Made by a program: the position numbers and the translations under genes | From: Zonotrichia leucophrys gambelii | Taxonomy: Eukaryota; Chordata; Aves; Passeriformes; Passerellidae | Assembly: GCF_028769735.1 (NCBI RefSeq) | Contig: NC_088172.1 | Coordinates: forward strand, 61,349,075-61,413,074 | Direction of reading: 5' to 3' | Length of the DNA: 64,000 bases | The notes under the pieces: generated by a model | The model's input: the letters and a program-made list of their open reading frames with translations, nothing else | Databases searched by the model: none | Told to the model about the DNA's origin: nothing | Shown: one piece after another, positions 11,963 through 22,400 of the stretch | How positions within the stretch are numbered: the stretch's first letter is position 1 | Layout of the letters: every line of letters begins with the position of its first letter

Positions 11963-12155
11963 TTTATTCCTGCAGAGAAGCTGACAACTGGGAAGAAGAG
12001 GCCATCTATGTTGAAGTTTTCAAACATTCCTTGAACGGGCTGACCATTTATTCGGAAAGAGATGCTGGGGGCACTCAGGTCCAAACAGCAACTAATAACA
12101 TCATCAGTTCTTAATAGATGTTGGTTGGGAGAATTTACTGATCGTGCTACACAAC
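11963..12155 (-). CDS. RYR2: RYR2 exon 21 (residues ~735-799), SPRY1 domain
   Basis: A 193-bp exon encoding [48 protein letters not shown] and [16 protein letters not shown]. The acceptor is cttccatag. The donor must be gttagc, starting right after ATAAA: only this cut rebuilds AAG-GTT-CGT (Lys-Val-Arg) with exon 22. T at +3 and C at +6 make it the least consensus-like donor in the window. A U-rich tract begins about 18 nt downstream in the transcript. Confidence 0.96.
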
Positions 12156-12348
12156 CTATGGAAGTAACAGAGACACATTTAGTGAAACTTATGAAAACCA
12201 CACTGGTTTTCACAGAAGGCTAAAAAAGAGAAAAACATCACTCTAGAGCATAAACATATTAATACACAAATATCTAACCTAAGACATCCAAGACCTGGTT
12301 TTAAGCTGGCAATATTGTGAATAGCAGCATACAGTCATATCAACACAG

Positions 12349-12423
12349 CTCTCATCATTCTGTCTTCACACCTTTATTCAAGCCACATCTCCAAACACTC
12401 AGTTAATCCTTGCAAACCAAAAT
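12349..12423 (+). repeat. 75-bp dispersed duplication, copy 1
   Basis: Matches 20396-20470 at 72 of 75 positions in the same orientation, about 8 kb away in a different intron. It runs directly into an AAAT/AAT microsatellite, absent from the other copy. No known family was recognised. Confidence 0.9.
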
Positions 12424-12462
12424 AAATAATAAAATAAATAATAAAATAAATAAATAATAATA
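12419..12462. repeat. AAAT/AAT microsatellite
   Basis: Irregular AATA/AAT units directly after copy 1 of the 75-bp duplication. Confidence 0.85.
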
Positions 12463-15400
12463 CTCAATTACATTTAATGTGAGAATAATTATTGATATCC
12501 ATATAAACAGTCAAAATCAAGAAAACTACATTTTATTCCTCACATTGCAACCATTAGTACCTAATATAAAACCTAGCATACTTTTCTAAAGAATGCTTCA
12601 TTATTTAGACAAAGAAGACTATCTCACTTTGAATTATTTATGGAAAATTAGGTAATCCCTGTTAATGGCCATATCATGGTACTCTTCCAAACTTGCATGA
12701 GAGTATATACTATTCAGTTTCATCATTAAACTGCAAACCAGCATTTTTCAGCAATATATAAAGACAGCTGCACTTTGAAGGCATATATATTCAGTAATAT
12801 ATGTATATTTTAATCAGTTTTTATGAATTCTAGAGGATTATTCTATCTTACATCAAGTTTACACAAGCACACCTGCTCCCCAAGAGAAACAAGCTATAGA
12901 ATTTAGAAATAAAAAATGTTTTTGTCTGAAATTTACTGTCATCTACACTACAAAATTTTTGAAAAAACATGGAAGCTGTTTGAAAACATGTCTACATATG
13001 TTTTCCAAAAATAACTTATGCACTGTCTGCAAGAGATACTTCATGATGCTTACTAAGAACAGAGCACTAACTTTTTAACTGGGGCATCCAACTTTTGTAA
13101 ACATGAAAGACTTAACTAGCACTACGTTTCTAGGAAGAAGCTGAAGGCATGTGGTTTTATCAGAAGCAGAAATAATGAAATCTTACTAATTTTTCTACAA
13201 GCTAATTTTCATGCACATATCTCCCTAACCCCTGAGGAAAAAGAAAAAATACCAACACTTTCAAAACTCTATATATGAAAAATGACCTTGTGATACTGTC
13301 ATATGAAAATATCGCAGCTGAAAGTTACTATAAAATAAATCACAGAAAGAAACAATCAATAGTAGGGATAACAAAACACAAAAAAAGCTACTAATGAAGA
13401 GTGGATATTTCATTCACTTAAAGAATGCTACTTGAGACCAGATTTAGACACTAAAATTTTGGCAAATATAGGTTATGAAAATCAATGCATGCTGACTGCT
13501 AACAGAAATATGTATTTGTCATTGATGAATATACAATAGAGCAAATTATCTAAATGCCTTTTCTGGCCCTAGGCTTTAAGGATCTGTGAGTTCCACTTCT
13601 CCATAATAGGTTATTTCAGGACTGAAAAACCAAATGTAAATTGTTTGTGATTCTCATACAGGCTTGGTCCAGAACAGTAATTTGGGGGCAGAAATTATTG
13701 TTGCTATTCATTAATACAGTAAATGTTTCATGGTAAGAAGGTTATTCTTAAATGCCATTGCAGAGATTATCAAGATGTAGCCTGGATTGTGGAAGCAAAT
13801 AAGGCCATGATTTCCAATATGCAACAGCTTAAAGTTCTTCCATGTTTGAGAGGTATGTATGTGTTACACAATATTATCAGCAAAGAAAGAAGACACAAAT
13901 CTTTTCAAACCTACCAGCCACATCCATAACATATGAAAAAAATTGCAGATACATTTGTGGTCTAACCTATTTTTTTCGGCAGGACTTGAGAACCACAAAC
14001 AGCCATTCATTCTTTGTGTTATTACATTTCTCACTGAAAAGTTTGCAGTGGGTAGAAAAATAATTTTGATTTTCAGTAATCCTTTGTTTCCTCCCTAAAA
14101 GTGACCTTAAGTACAAAAGCTATCTTGGTTAGCTCATTATTTTCAGGTTCTTCTGTAATAATACTTTTTCTGTCAAACTCAGTCACGACACTTGTAATGA
14201 GACCATTAATTATGCATCATTGTTCCAAAGTAATTCTCGCTACACACGCGAGGCTAAGTAGCAGCTTCTTGCCTAAGATGCCACTCCAGTTGATATGCTA
14301 TTATTTATTAATAAAATCCATTGCTATTTTGATTGCAAAGTTCTTTTGAAATGTAAAACTATATTATTTTCCAAGTATCAAGCTTCAATGCCTCAAAACT
14401 GCAAAAACTTTGGATGAGGCAGCTGACTCACTAAATTATCTCTCTTGTCTGCTAAGGTGCTTTAGAAAACCTGCTCATAACTTTATAGTGGAAAGAACTG
14501 CCAATCCAAAGAGCCTTTCCCAGTTTCCAGGCTGTTCTCTAGTTCACTACTACCCAATAATCTCTCAAAAATTAAAAGAAAAAAAAATCTCAGCAAGGTG
14601 AAATCATAGTAAAATCTCCTTTCAGAAAGTTCAGGACTGTCCAACTGTAGGAATACCCATGCTAAATTATATCTGGGAATCTTTTCACAAAAGTCAAAAC
14701 TTGGGAAAAAGATTAAGAAAAAAGAGAACAAGCTACCATTATTCTGATTTTGCTAAGTTAACCTCGTCTGAAGAGAGAATAAGGTATTTGTGGAATCAAG
14801 AGTAAATAAAAATGCTTTAGATACTGAGTTTGGCTTTCTCTAGTACTAGAATCTTCATGCATAAATTACTATTAACAATTAGATCCTAAGTAAGCCAAGA
14901 ACATTTTAAAGATGAATACCTGAGCAAATACATCATATGCAAGCTAGGAATGTGATTCTGCAAGTTTTGCAGTAATCAGTCCTAATGCATGCAAATAAAA
15001 CATCACTACATAAAAAGTATCTTGTTTCAATGTATGGTAAAAACATTTTTAGAAATCTTCTTCACCTCTAAAGTATCTCTGAACTTCTAAAGACTCATAC
15101 AAAAATCTGGCTTAAATAAAAAAAAAACCAAAAATCTAAAATGAGGAGTCCTGTTACTTAAATCTCTCAGACTGTTCTTAGACTACCATAGAGGAATTAC
15201 AAATCCAGATGACTGTTTGTTGTACTTCAATTTTTGCAGCTCTGAAGATTTAAATAAGATTTTCATAGTTACCATGAACAGAGTCCCCCTATCCACGCCC
15301 CCCCACCCCAAAATCCCAGGCTGTAATGTAAATTATTAGTCTACCTGCATTACTTCATACAAACCAATTTTTTTCAATGGACATTGTCAGTTTAAATCAT

Positions 15401-15556
15401 ATTCTGATATAGGGTACTGTTTCTGTATGTTTCAAGTGCCAGCTGAAGTAAATTATTCACTTTGCTGCTGTTGAAACCAAATTCACTGGGATTGCAAATA
15501 CAATTATAATGTCTAAACAAAAGTCATCAACAACCACAAAATACCCAAGAGAATAC

Positions 15557-15798
15557 CTGACCACAGATGTAGACCATCAAAGCCATAGGAATATAAGTCA
15601 TCACCAACACCATTTCCTCCCCATTCCGCTCCTCCCCCTGGGTAGGGTGAGTAGCCTTCTGTGGAAGCCCAGCCCACTCGCAGGTGAGTTGATTCTGCAG
15701 TCACAAAGGGCTCTAGATGGTCCACCATAAGTTCATAGTACCATTTTCTGTACTGGGCCGAGCCTTCACTAATCCCCAAGAAGATGTTGGGTCGCATG
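15557..15798 (-). CDS. RYR2: RYR2 exon 20 (residues ~654-735), SPRY1 domain start
   Basis: The longest exon of the window, 242 bp, encoding [61 protein letters not shown] and [15 protein letters not shown], then HLWS. The acceptor is gtttaag and the donor gtattc. It starts SPRY1, a beta-sandwich that I recall contributing to the docking region of the FKBP12/12.6 immunophilins. The [15 protein letters not shown] opening distinguishes RYR2 from RYR1 (FVGRAEG type) and RYR3. Ala in GGGAEWGG and Tyr in DDLYSYG differ from remembered mammalian RYR2. Confidence 0.97.
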
Positions 15799-15927
15799 CT
15801 TAAACAGAAAGAATAAAAGTAGTTATTAAAATCTTATCTCATGGACAAGATGAACTGCTGTGTACTTTTCATTGACTGAAATTTCAAGCTAGTTTTGTGT
15901 GATTGAAACAACAGCAGTAATTTCACT

Positions 15928-16205
15928 TCATGGAAACACAGGTTGGAAAAGACTGCAAGGAGCATCTGGTGCAACCTCTCTTGATAAAAACACAGTCAGG
16001 ACAAGATGGCCCAGCATACTGTCCTGCTGAATCTTATATGTGTCCAGTGTTGGGTAATCGACCATTTCCCCAGCAAGATTATTCCAATGAATGTTTCTTC
16101 TCATTCTGAAAAATGTTACTCTTTTCTCCAATCAGAATTTCCCCAGGAGATATCTGTACTCATTACACATGGCTTTTCCATGTGACTCCTGGCTGCACCT
16201 GTTCC
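15928..16205 (-). mobile_element. CR1 LINE fragment
   Basis: Reverse complement of a CR1 3' region: GGAAACACAGGTTGGAAAAG then CTGCAAGGAGCATCTGGTG matches the usual 'tggaaaagacctccaagatcatct' layout, and a CCAATGAATGTTTCTTCTC segment follows as in other copies. Moderately diverged; same orientation as RYR2; the upper boundary is uncertain. Confidence 0.7.
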
Positions 16206-18029
16206 TCTAACTGGAAAAATGAAAAAAAGAGGTAGCTTCAGCTCCAATACTTTTCACTTGCTCTCCCAAATCTTTAGAGTCCTTCTTGATTCTACCCAGT
16301 TTTCAGCTTGCTGTGCCATTTATGCTCCCTTGAGAAGAGTAACAATGGATAGCAATCTGTGCTCTGAACAAGCTGAGGCACCCTCTAGGCAACATCTGAG
16401 ACATTAGCTCCCAGAAGGCAGTATATTTAGTTATTTATTTATTCATTTAGTCTGGTGAAAAATGGTCTATACATTTTAAGTTAAAAAAATGTGTGCTTCA
16501 GTAACTGTATTCTCACTCAGATGCCAATAGTAATTGGTTTAGTGTTTGAACAATTAGATGTTAAATCCTGCAAAAAAAAAAACAAAACACAGCTATTCAC
16601 CAGTTACCAATGTAAGTGTAGTAAGTACACATTGCAGGTTGAATTTTACATAGCAAACTGCATTCTGTAACACTTATCCATTCAAGAGAGTAACATTTTA
16701 AAAGATATAAAAGTGAAGAGTCATTCTATTTCAAAATTCTCTTGTACCTCTTCCTTCTTTGTTCCAAGTCCTGTATAACTCAGTAATTTGCAGTGGTTGT
16801 AGAAATCCTTAATATCAATTTTACGCCCTTACTGCTGCTGGTTTAACAGTACTTCACAAGACTACTTTAAAAAGGCAAGCTACTACTGTACTTATTCAAT
16901 ATCTAGCTGAAGAGCAATATGTAGAGTCATATCATAAGGCCATGAGGGAGAAAAAAAAATGAAAGAAACCCATGCTTTTCTAATCTGATTTTGGGGATAA
17001 TATTGAATATAGACTCGCATACCAAAAAAATCTCTCTTCAGGCAGTCATTTCTGTGTCAGCTTTGTACTAAGAAAGACATTCAATCTTGAATTAAAATCA
17101 TAGAGCACAGAAGCATCCAAAATCAATACTAGTTATATTTCTTCAATGGCTGGTTACCCATATTGCAAAAAATCTTTTAAACTTCTAGACGGAGTGTATG
17201 TGGTCTTCACATTCCTCCACTAGATTGGGTTATTACTTGTATAAATATTTTCTTTCTCCATTCATGCTGATTAATAAAAAAACTATAGCTCTAAGCTAGT
17301 CTCAGTGTGCTATCTGGTAGAGGGAATGCAGGGGGAGGAAGAAAGGCTGGTATGGGTGGCTAAATACAAGTCAGTGTAAAAGCAGACTCTACTGATCTGG
17401 TTGCTTATAAAATAACAAGTTTTACCAGGTAAGACCAATACACTGTCCTTCTAGAAGCATATGGGTTGTCTTTTGCCAAATGTTTAAGTATAGATACTAT
17501 TCACATTGTTCCAAGACAAAAATTTAATGTACTTAAAACCAAAATGTGTTTGAGAAATCTATCTTACAGAAAATTATTTTTATTTGTAAATTATTACTCT
17601 TTTTAGCCTGAACAGAGTAGCACCTTATTACGCTTTTGCCCAGACTTCACAATTTAATCAACCTTATCAGTCAAATTCCTCTTGCTCAAAAGAGGCTTGT
17701 GAATAGAATTTTCCATGAAAAAGTATGTTAAAAAGCAATATCTTAGAAAGTTCTAGTAATACTCTAGAAAGTTCTTTTGCAAATATTTTTGGGTCAAGGC
17801 AAACATGTCTTTGTCTAAGACTAAATTTCTTCAATGATTCCTTGTTCTTATTGACATTTGACGAAATTTTTTTTTAATACTGCAAGAATAAGAGTCTTCT
17901 CATTCACACCTTTCTGATGCAAAGCAAAACTATGGAACAACTAATTTGCTTTTCTATCACCTTTTCTGGGGAAGTCTGCGTTCCTTGTAAAAGATCCAAA
18001 GTCATCCCAGAAGCTCAAACACTAACTGC

Positions 18030-18555
18030 AGAATCACCAAGGCTGGAAAAGACCTCCATGATCATCAAGTCCACCTTTTGATCAAGTATCTTAATGACAA
18101 CTAAACCACAGCACTAAGTGCCACTAAGTCACGTGATTTCTTGATCACTATCCACCACTTCCTGGGCAGCCTGTTCCAATGTTTAACCCCCCCTTCCATG
18201 AAAAACTTCTTCCTGATGTCCAATCCTCTCCTGGTGCAGCTTGGAGCTATGTCCTCTGGTCCTGTCACTCACTGGGAGAAGAGGCTGACCACCAGCTGGC
18301 CGCAGCGTCCATTCAGGGAGTTGTAGTAAGTGATAAGCTCTGTCCTGAGCCTACTCTTTTCCAGAGTAAAAAATCCAGTTTCCTCAGATCCAGATCTGTG
18401 CTCCAGATCCTTCCCCAGCGCCATTGCTGGTCACTGTAAGTGCTCCAGCACCTCACAGTCCTCCTTGTAGTGAGGGGCCCAAAACTGAACACAGTGTTCC
18501 AGGTGTGGCCCCATGAATGCCAAATAAAGAAAGACAATCAGTTCCCAGATCCTTT
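18030..18555 (-). mobile_element. CR1 LINE fragment
   Basis: A clear CR1 copy in reverse orientation: ACCAAGGCTGGAAAAGACCT, CCTGGGCAGCCTGTTCCAAT, TTCTTCCTGATGTCCAATC and AACACAGTGTTCCAGGTGTG are all hallmark CR1 segments in the expected order. About 525 bp; 5'-truncated. Confidence 0.92.
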
Positions 18556-19323
18556 AGCTTTAAGAAGCCTCCTTATAATATACAGTGTAGGTTTTTTATG
18601 GTTTTCAGCCTCTAGTAAATCTTATGCACTCTGAATTATAAGCACTATTTCTGTATTTCCATTTTCATTCTCAATCAATGATTGAGACTTTTAAAAATAA
18701 ACAGGTTCGAGACACAAAATCCCACAGATCTTCTCACAAGGCCACAGTCTTTGGCCTCAGCATCAATTAAAACTCTCAAAAAAGAGTATTTATTATTTAC
18801 TTAATAATACTTGTAAATTATACTTTACCAATTTAAGATGTTACTAGCTTCATCTTGTTATTAATGTCTGCTTGAAGGTAGCTTCTAAAAGTGAAAGGAA
18901 GGGTGAAGGCACTCTCTAAATATTCTAGGCAGTGATGAAGGTGTTTAGCACTAAATTCTTATCTTTGACCAAAGATCCTAATTTTGACCTCAGAAGATCA
19001 TAAATATTAAGGGAATCACAGGACATTAGTTGACAATACTTCGAATGCACAGCTAGATCTAGACCATAATCTTTAGAAGAGACTACAGCTTTGCAGAGTT
19101 AAAATAGTTTAGGGCAGCTATAGTTTGTGACTCAGCTCTCACTGAGGTATGTTTCAAATTTAATCACTACAGCAAAGGGAATTTAAAATCCTAGTAAGAA
19201 TAACAAATCATAACAAAAGTTTTGGAAGTTAAAGAGATTTTCTGTAGTGACTATTTCTTTTAAGCTCAACTTGGGGTTTTTTTCTTTGTTCATAGATAGA
19301 GATTTTTTTCTTTTTCTTTGTAC

Positions 19324-19457
19324 CTGCTCACATGGTTGACAAGGCGTGTCTGTAAGAGCAGATCTCTTCCTGGCAGGAGATTATCACAGATTAGATGTTG
19401 ATTAGACCGCACAGCTACTCCATGACAAACACACAGGGAACACAAAACATCCAAAAC
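19324..19457 (-). CDS. RYR2: RYR2 exon 19 (residues ~610-654), N-terminal solenoid
   Basis: A 134-bp exon encoding [31 protein letters not shown] and [13 protein letters not shown]. The acceptor is ttttttcag and the donor gtacaa. The final AG is the first two bases of Ser654, completed by the C that opens exon 20. This is the last solenoid segment before the SPRY1 domain and is as I remember it in mammals. Confidence 0.95.
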
Positions 19458-19845
19458 CTGAAAAAAAGAGATTCTTTTAATCTTAAATACTTTTTCGTTG
19501 TCATGGTTAATTACTTCAGGCAATGTAATGCTCTATACCTTGTTACTGGAAGACATGTAATGGTATGTAATTTATCCAACGCAGTGGTTTTATTGTAAAA
19601 CAATTCTGAAATTCTCCTAACATTAAAACATTCTTCCCACTTCCCTCACAAATTGTTATGTATCAATGTTTTTTGCCAAAAATACGGTAATATTTCTCTT
19701 TGCTTCTTCAAACTGCTTCTATACATTTTTGGATAAGTTTTATTTCTCATTATCAAAACAGCATTAAAGTATTTGAAATTAACTTCCACACAGAAGAATG
19801 AGCTTGCTTTGTTCATCTAAATACACTTGTTTAGTCTTTACCTAC
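19458..19845 (-). other. RYR2: Intron 18 of RYR2
   Basis: A short 388-bp intron, AT-rich, with nothing recognised. Confidence 0.9.
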
Positions 19846-19964
19846 CTTATGGTTTCTTCCATGCTTGTCCAAAAGACAAATGATTGATTTAATATGTCCT
19901 TCCTTAATAATGTTGAGAGCTTCTGGGCTTTCTACCAACACACAGTGTAAAACCTCTAGAATTC
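19846..19964 (-). CDS. RYR2: RYR2 exon 18 (residues ~570-609), N-terminal solenoid
   Basis: A 119-bp exon encoding [33 protein letters not shown] and HGRNHK. It ends in phase 0. The acceptor is tcccccag after a long T/C run; the donor is gtaggt. These armadillo-like helices belong to the N-terminal solenoid. Cys in IICLLDK replaces the Ser I remember from mammals. Exon 19 follows after only 388 bp. Confidence 0.95.
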
Positions 19965-20320
19965 CTGGGGGAAAAAAAAAAATAATTATTTCATCAATGT
20001 GCATATAATGTCATAACTATACATAATAGTTAGCAATCTGTTGCTCATAAACATGAAATAGTTCCAAAAATCATTGTATATGACAAACAAACCCAATAAA
20101 GCAGCAGTCACTGCCATGAAGAATCATTAGCCTTAAAATGTTTCTCTGCAATGGGTAAATAAAACAAACTCCCATGTGTACTGGACCAAATCAACACCTG
20201 CTTTGGGATCTTCTGCCTTTGGGGAAGGGAAATATTGTACATGTAGTTCATCGTTATCTGTTGCTACAGTTGTGGCCACAATGAGAGAAACCAAAGGAAC
20301 TGAAGGAAAGCTGAGAAGCA

Positions 20321-20384
20321 GCCTTCAATCTAGAGATATGCAATCCCTATTAGCCTTCAATCTAGAGATATGCAATCCCTATTA
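20321..20384. repeat. Perfect 32-bp tandem duplication
   Basis: The unit starting GCCTTCAATC occurs twice without a mismatch at 20321-20352 and 20353-20384, followed by GC of a third unit. Identity suggests a recent or polymorphic event. Confidence 0.95.
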
Positions 20385-20395
20385 GCAATGTACCA

Positions 20396-20470
20396 CTCTC
20401 CTCATTCTGTCTTCAGCCCTTTATTCAAGCCACATCTCCAAACACTCAGTTAATCCTTGCAAACCAAAAT
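20396..20470 (+). repeat. 75-bp dispersed duplication, copy 2
   Basis: Partner of 12349-12423 (three mismatches, no gaps). It begins 11 bp after the 32-bp tandem duplication and lacks the A-rich tail of copy 1. Confidence 0.9.
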
Positions 20471-21011
20471 CCATAGCATGACTCTTGTGCTCTTTGCCAT
20501 GCCCTCTTTCCATTCAAGGAAATTGTAGCACTGCAAACTCCCCTTCATGTGGGAAAAATAGTGGTTTTGTCTGATGGTTCTCAGTGAGAGTACTCTGGCC
20601 CTTCTTTGATCCTTGTGAGGAAGAGAACATCAGCTGCTACAGATAACCTACACTACCATCACCATTTATCCCCATACTATTTACTGGGTTTTCCAGAGGT
20701 CTGAGGGACATAGGCTGTCATTGCTAATAAACAGTAGGGATTAATCAAGGACTGAAATGTAGAAAAGGTGAAAGACAACAGATAAGTGATCATTTGATTC
20801 ATCCAGTTAACAGGTTTCAAACAAAGTGTGTTGATTAATATATTTGTAGACAAAATAATGCACATACAAAGAGAAAACATACGTGGGTAATGAGCTAGGG
20901 GTGAGCTCCCAAAGTGATTCCATAGCCCTGAAGGTTTCAGCACAAGAAGCCTTAACAATAAACAAAATGACATACTAAACTTGATTTTGGCAGTGGTATA
21001 ATCTGTGTTGC

Positions 21012-21056
21012 AACAGATGTGCACTTCCATTACGTCACCATTCTATGATTCTATGA
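21012..21056 (+). mobile_element. Very short CR1 3' tail
   Basis: The terminal CCATTCTATGATTCTATGA typical of CR1 3' ends occurs at about 21038-21056, with little recognisable CR1 before it. Probably a severely 5'-truncated insertion. Confidence 0.5.
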
Positions 21057-22260
21057 ATACTGTCGGTAACAATATTGTTAAAAAGGGTAAAAACCTAAAA
21101 GTCATGAGAGCCAGCTAAAAGAGCAGATGCTCTGTAGCAACATAGCAGTAGCACAGTCCACTCAGCCTACAAACTAGATGAGGTCAGGGGTCACTGATCA
21201 TGGTAAACCTAGGGAGGCGAGAAAAGTGTTACAAAAGCATGCTTAATCTAGAGGGGTAATCTAGAACAAGATCAACAATTTTGTGTGTCACAGTGATCTG
21301 GGAATTCACAAAAATCACCATTCAAAATTGCCATTCAAAACATGGTAACTGGACATTTGCCACCACTCATTCTAGCACTGAAACATATTTTATCAATATA
21401 AATAGTAATTCAGTATTAAATGACACCCCATAAGTGTGGCAACCATATCCTTGGAATTTTCTGTAGGTAGTCATAACCTTTTGTCTTAAAATAGTACACA
21501 GGATTCATTTTGCAGTCTTAACATTTTCATTAACAGAATTAAAAATCCTTTGAAGATATAAACATTCAATAATAAATGTGTGTTACCAATTAGGTCCAGC
21601 TGCCCAAGCACCTTCTTGAATTACTATAGCATCTGAATGCTAATTACCAAATATGCTTTGTTCCCTCTGTTACAGAAAAAAAATTGTATGTAAGTGTATG
21701 GTGTCTGTTCAGACTGATTCACTTTTAGATTATCTATATTAACGGCAATCAGACTTGTTCCAATTTCATTGGAGTTACTCAAGGCAGTAAAGCAGTAAGC
21801 ATTCGAATCTAATATAATTAAACAGTATGATATGCAGAGTTCATAGTAAAGAGAGTGAAATTTTTCTTAAGGACTAAGAGATGAAAGGAAGCATGTATAT
21901 TCAGGACTCCTCTAATGTCATACTACAGGATACTAGAATAAAACACACTTAGAAAAAATCCTTAAAACCTGGTTTCATCCGGTTCCAAAAACCTTTACTT
22001 GGAGGATAATCGTGTTAGAGAAACTTCCCTGTCCAACCATTCAGGAGCTGCTCTGGCAGTCACTCTTGCACCACAGCCCCTTTAGAGATACGCACCCCAC
22101 ACTTGCACAGTCAGATCACGTTTCCTTGCCAGCTCAACCCCAAGTTTCTCACAGCAGAATCTCAGATGTCCCAATCCTTAAAATAATTTCATTGTGGTAC
22201 AATGACTAACAAGCTAACTCCAGCTGGGTGCTTCCAAGGACAGATCCCCAACACTGGAAC

Positions 22261-22400
22261 CTGAGATTATCTCAGCTGGTGAGAGCGTGGTGCTAATACC
22301 AAGTCTCTGGGTTCAATCCCTGTACAGATCATTTATGTAAGAGCTGGACACAGTGATCCTTTTTGGCACCTTTCAACCCAGAACAGTCTGTGAGTCTGTG
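22261..22400 (+). mobile_element. tRNA-Ile-derived SINE with CR1-like tail (TguSINE1-type)
   Basis: The head resembles tRNA-Ile: box A at 22268-22279 (TTATCTCAGCTGG region, one mismatch to consensus), the stretch GAGAGCGTGGTGCTAAT including the anticodon-loop AAT, and box B GGTTCAATCC at 22310-22319. The tail from about 22340, GAGCTGGACACAGTGATCC then TTTCAACCCAGAACAGTCTGTGAG, copies the CR1 3' end, so the element could borrow CR1 reverse transcriptase. This architecture matches the SINE family described from passerine birds. Ends are approximate and no clear target-site duplication was found. Confidence 0.82.

Larger units (their letters stand above)
12156..15556 (-). other. RYR2: Intron 20 of RYR2
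   Basis: 3401 bp. It contains one copy of the 75-bp dispersed duplication (12349-12423) running straight into an AAAT/AAT microsatellite (to about 12462). The rest is AT-rich, without recognised elements. Confidence 0.85.
15799..19323 (-). other. RYR2: Intron 19 of RYR2
   Basis: 3525 bp with two CR1 fragments in the same orientation as RYR2 (about 15928-16205 and 18030-18555). The remainder is AT-rich and unrecognised. Confidence 0.85.

Noticed and set aside
11860..12213. 117-codon open frame treated as one exon
   Set aside because: Exon 21 accounts for 11963-12155 only; the ends are intronic. A cut after ATAAAG was also rejected because the intron would begin TT and break the frame with exon 22.
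22268..22320. Functional tRNA-Ile gene
   Set aside because: Box A has a mismatch, the stems do not pair well, and a CR1-like tail follows directly, so it is a SINE head.
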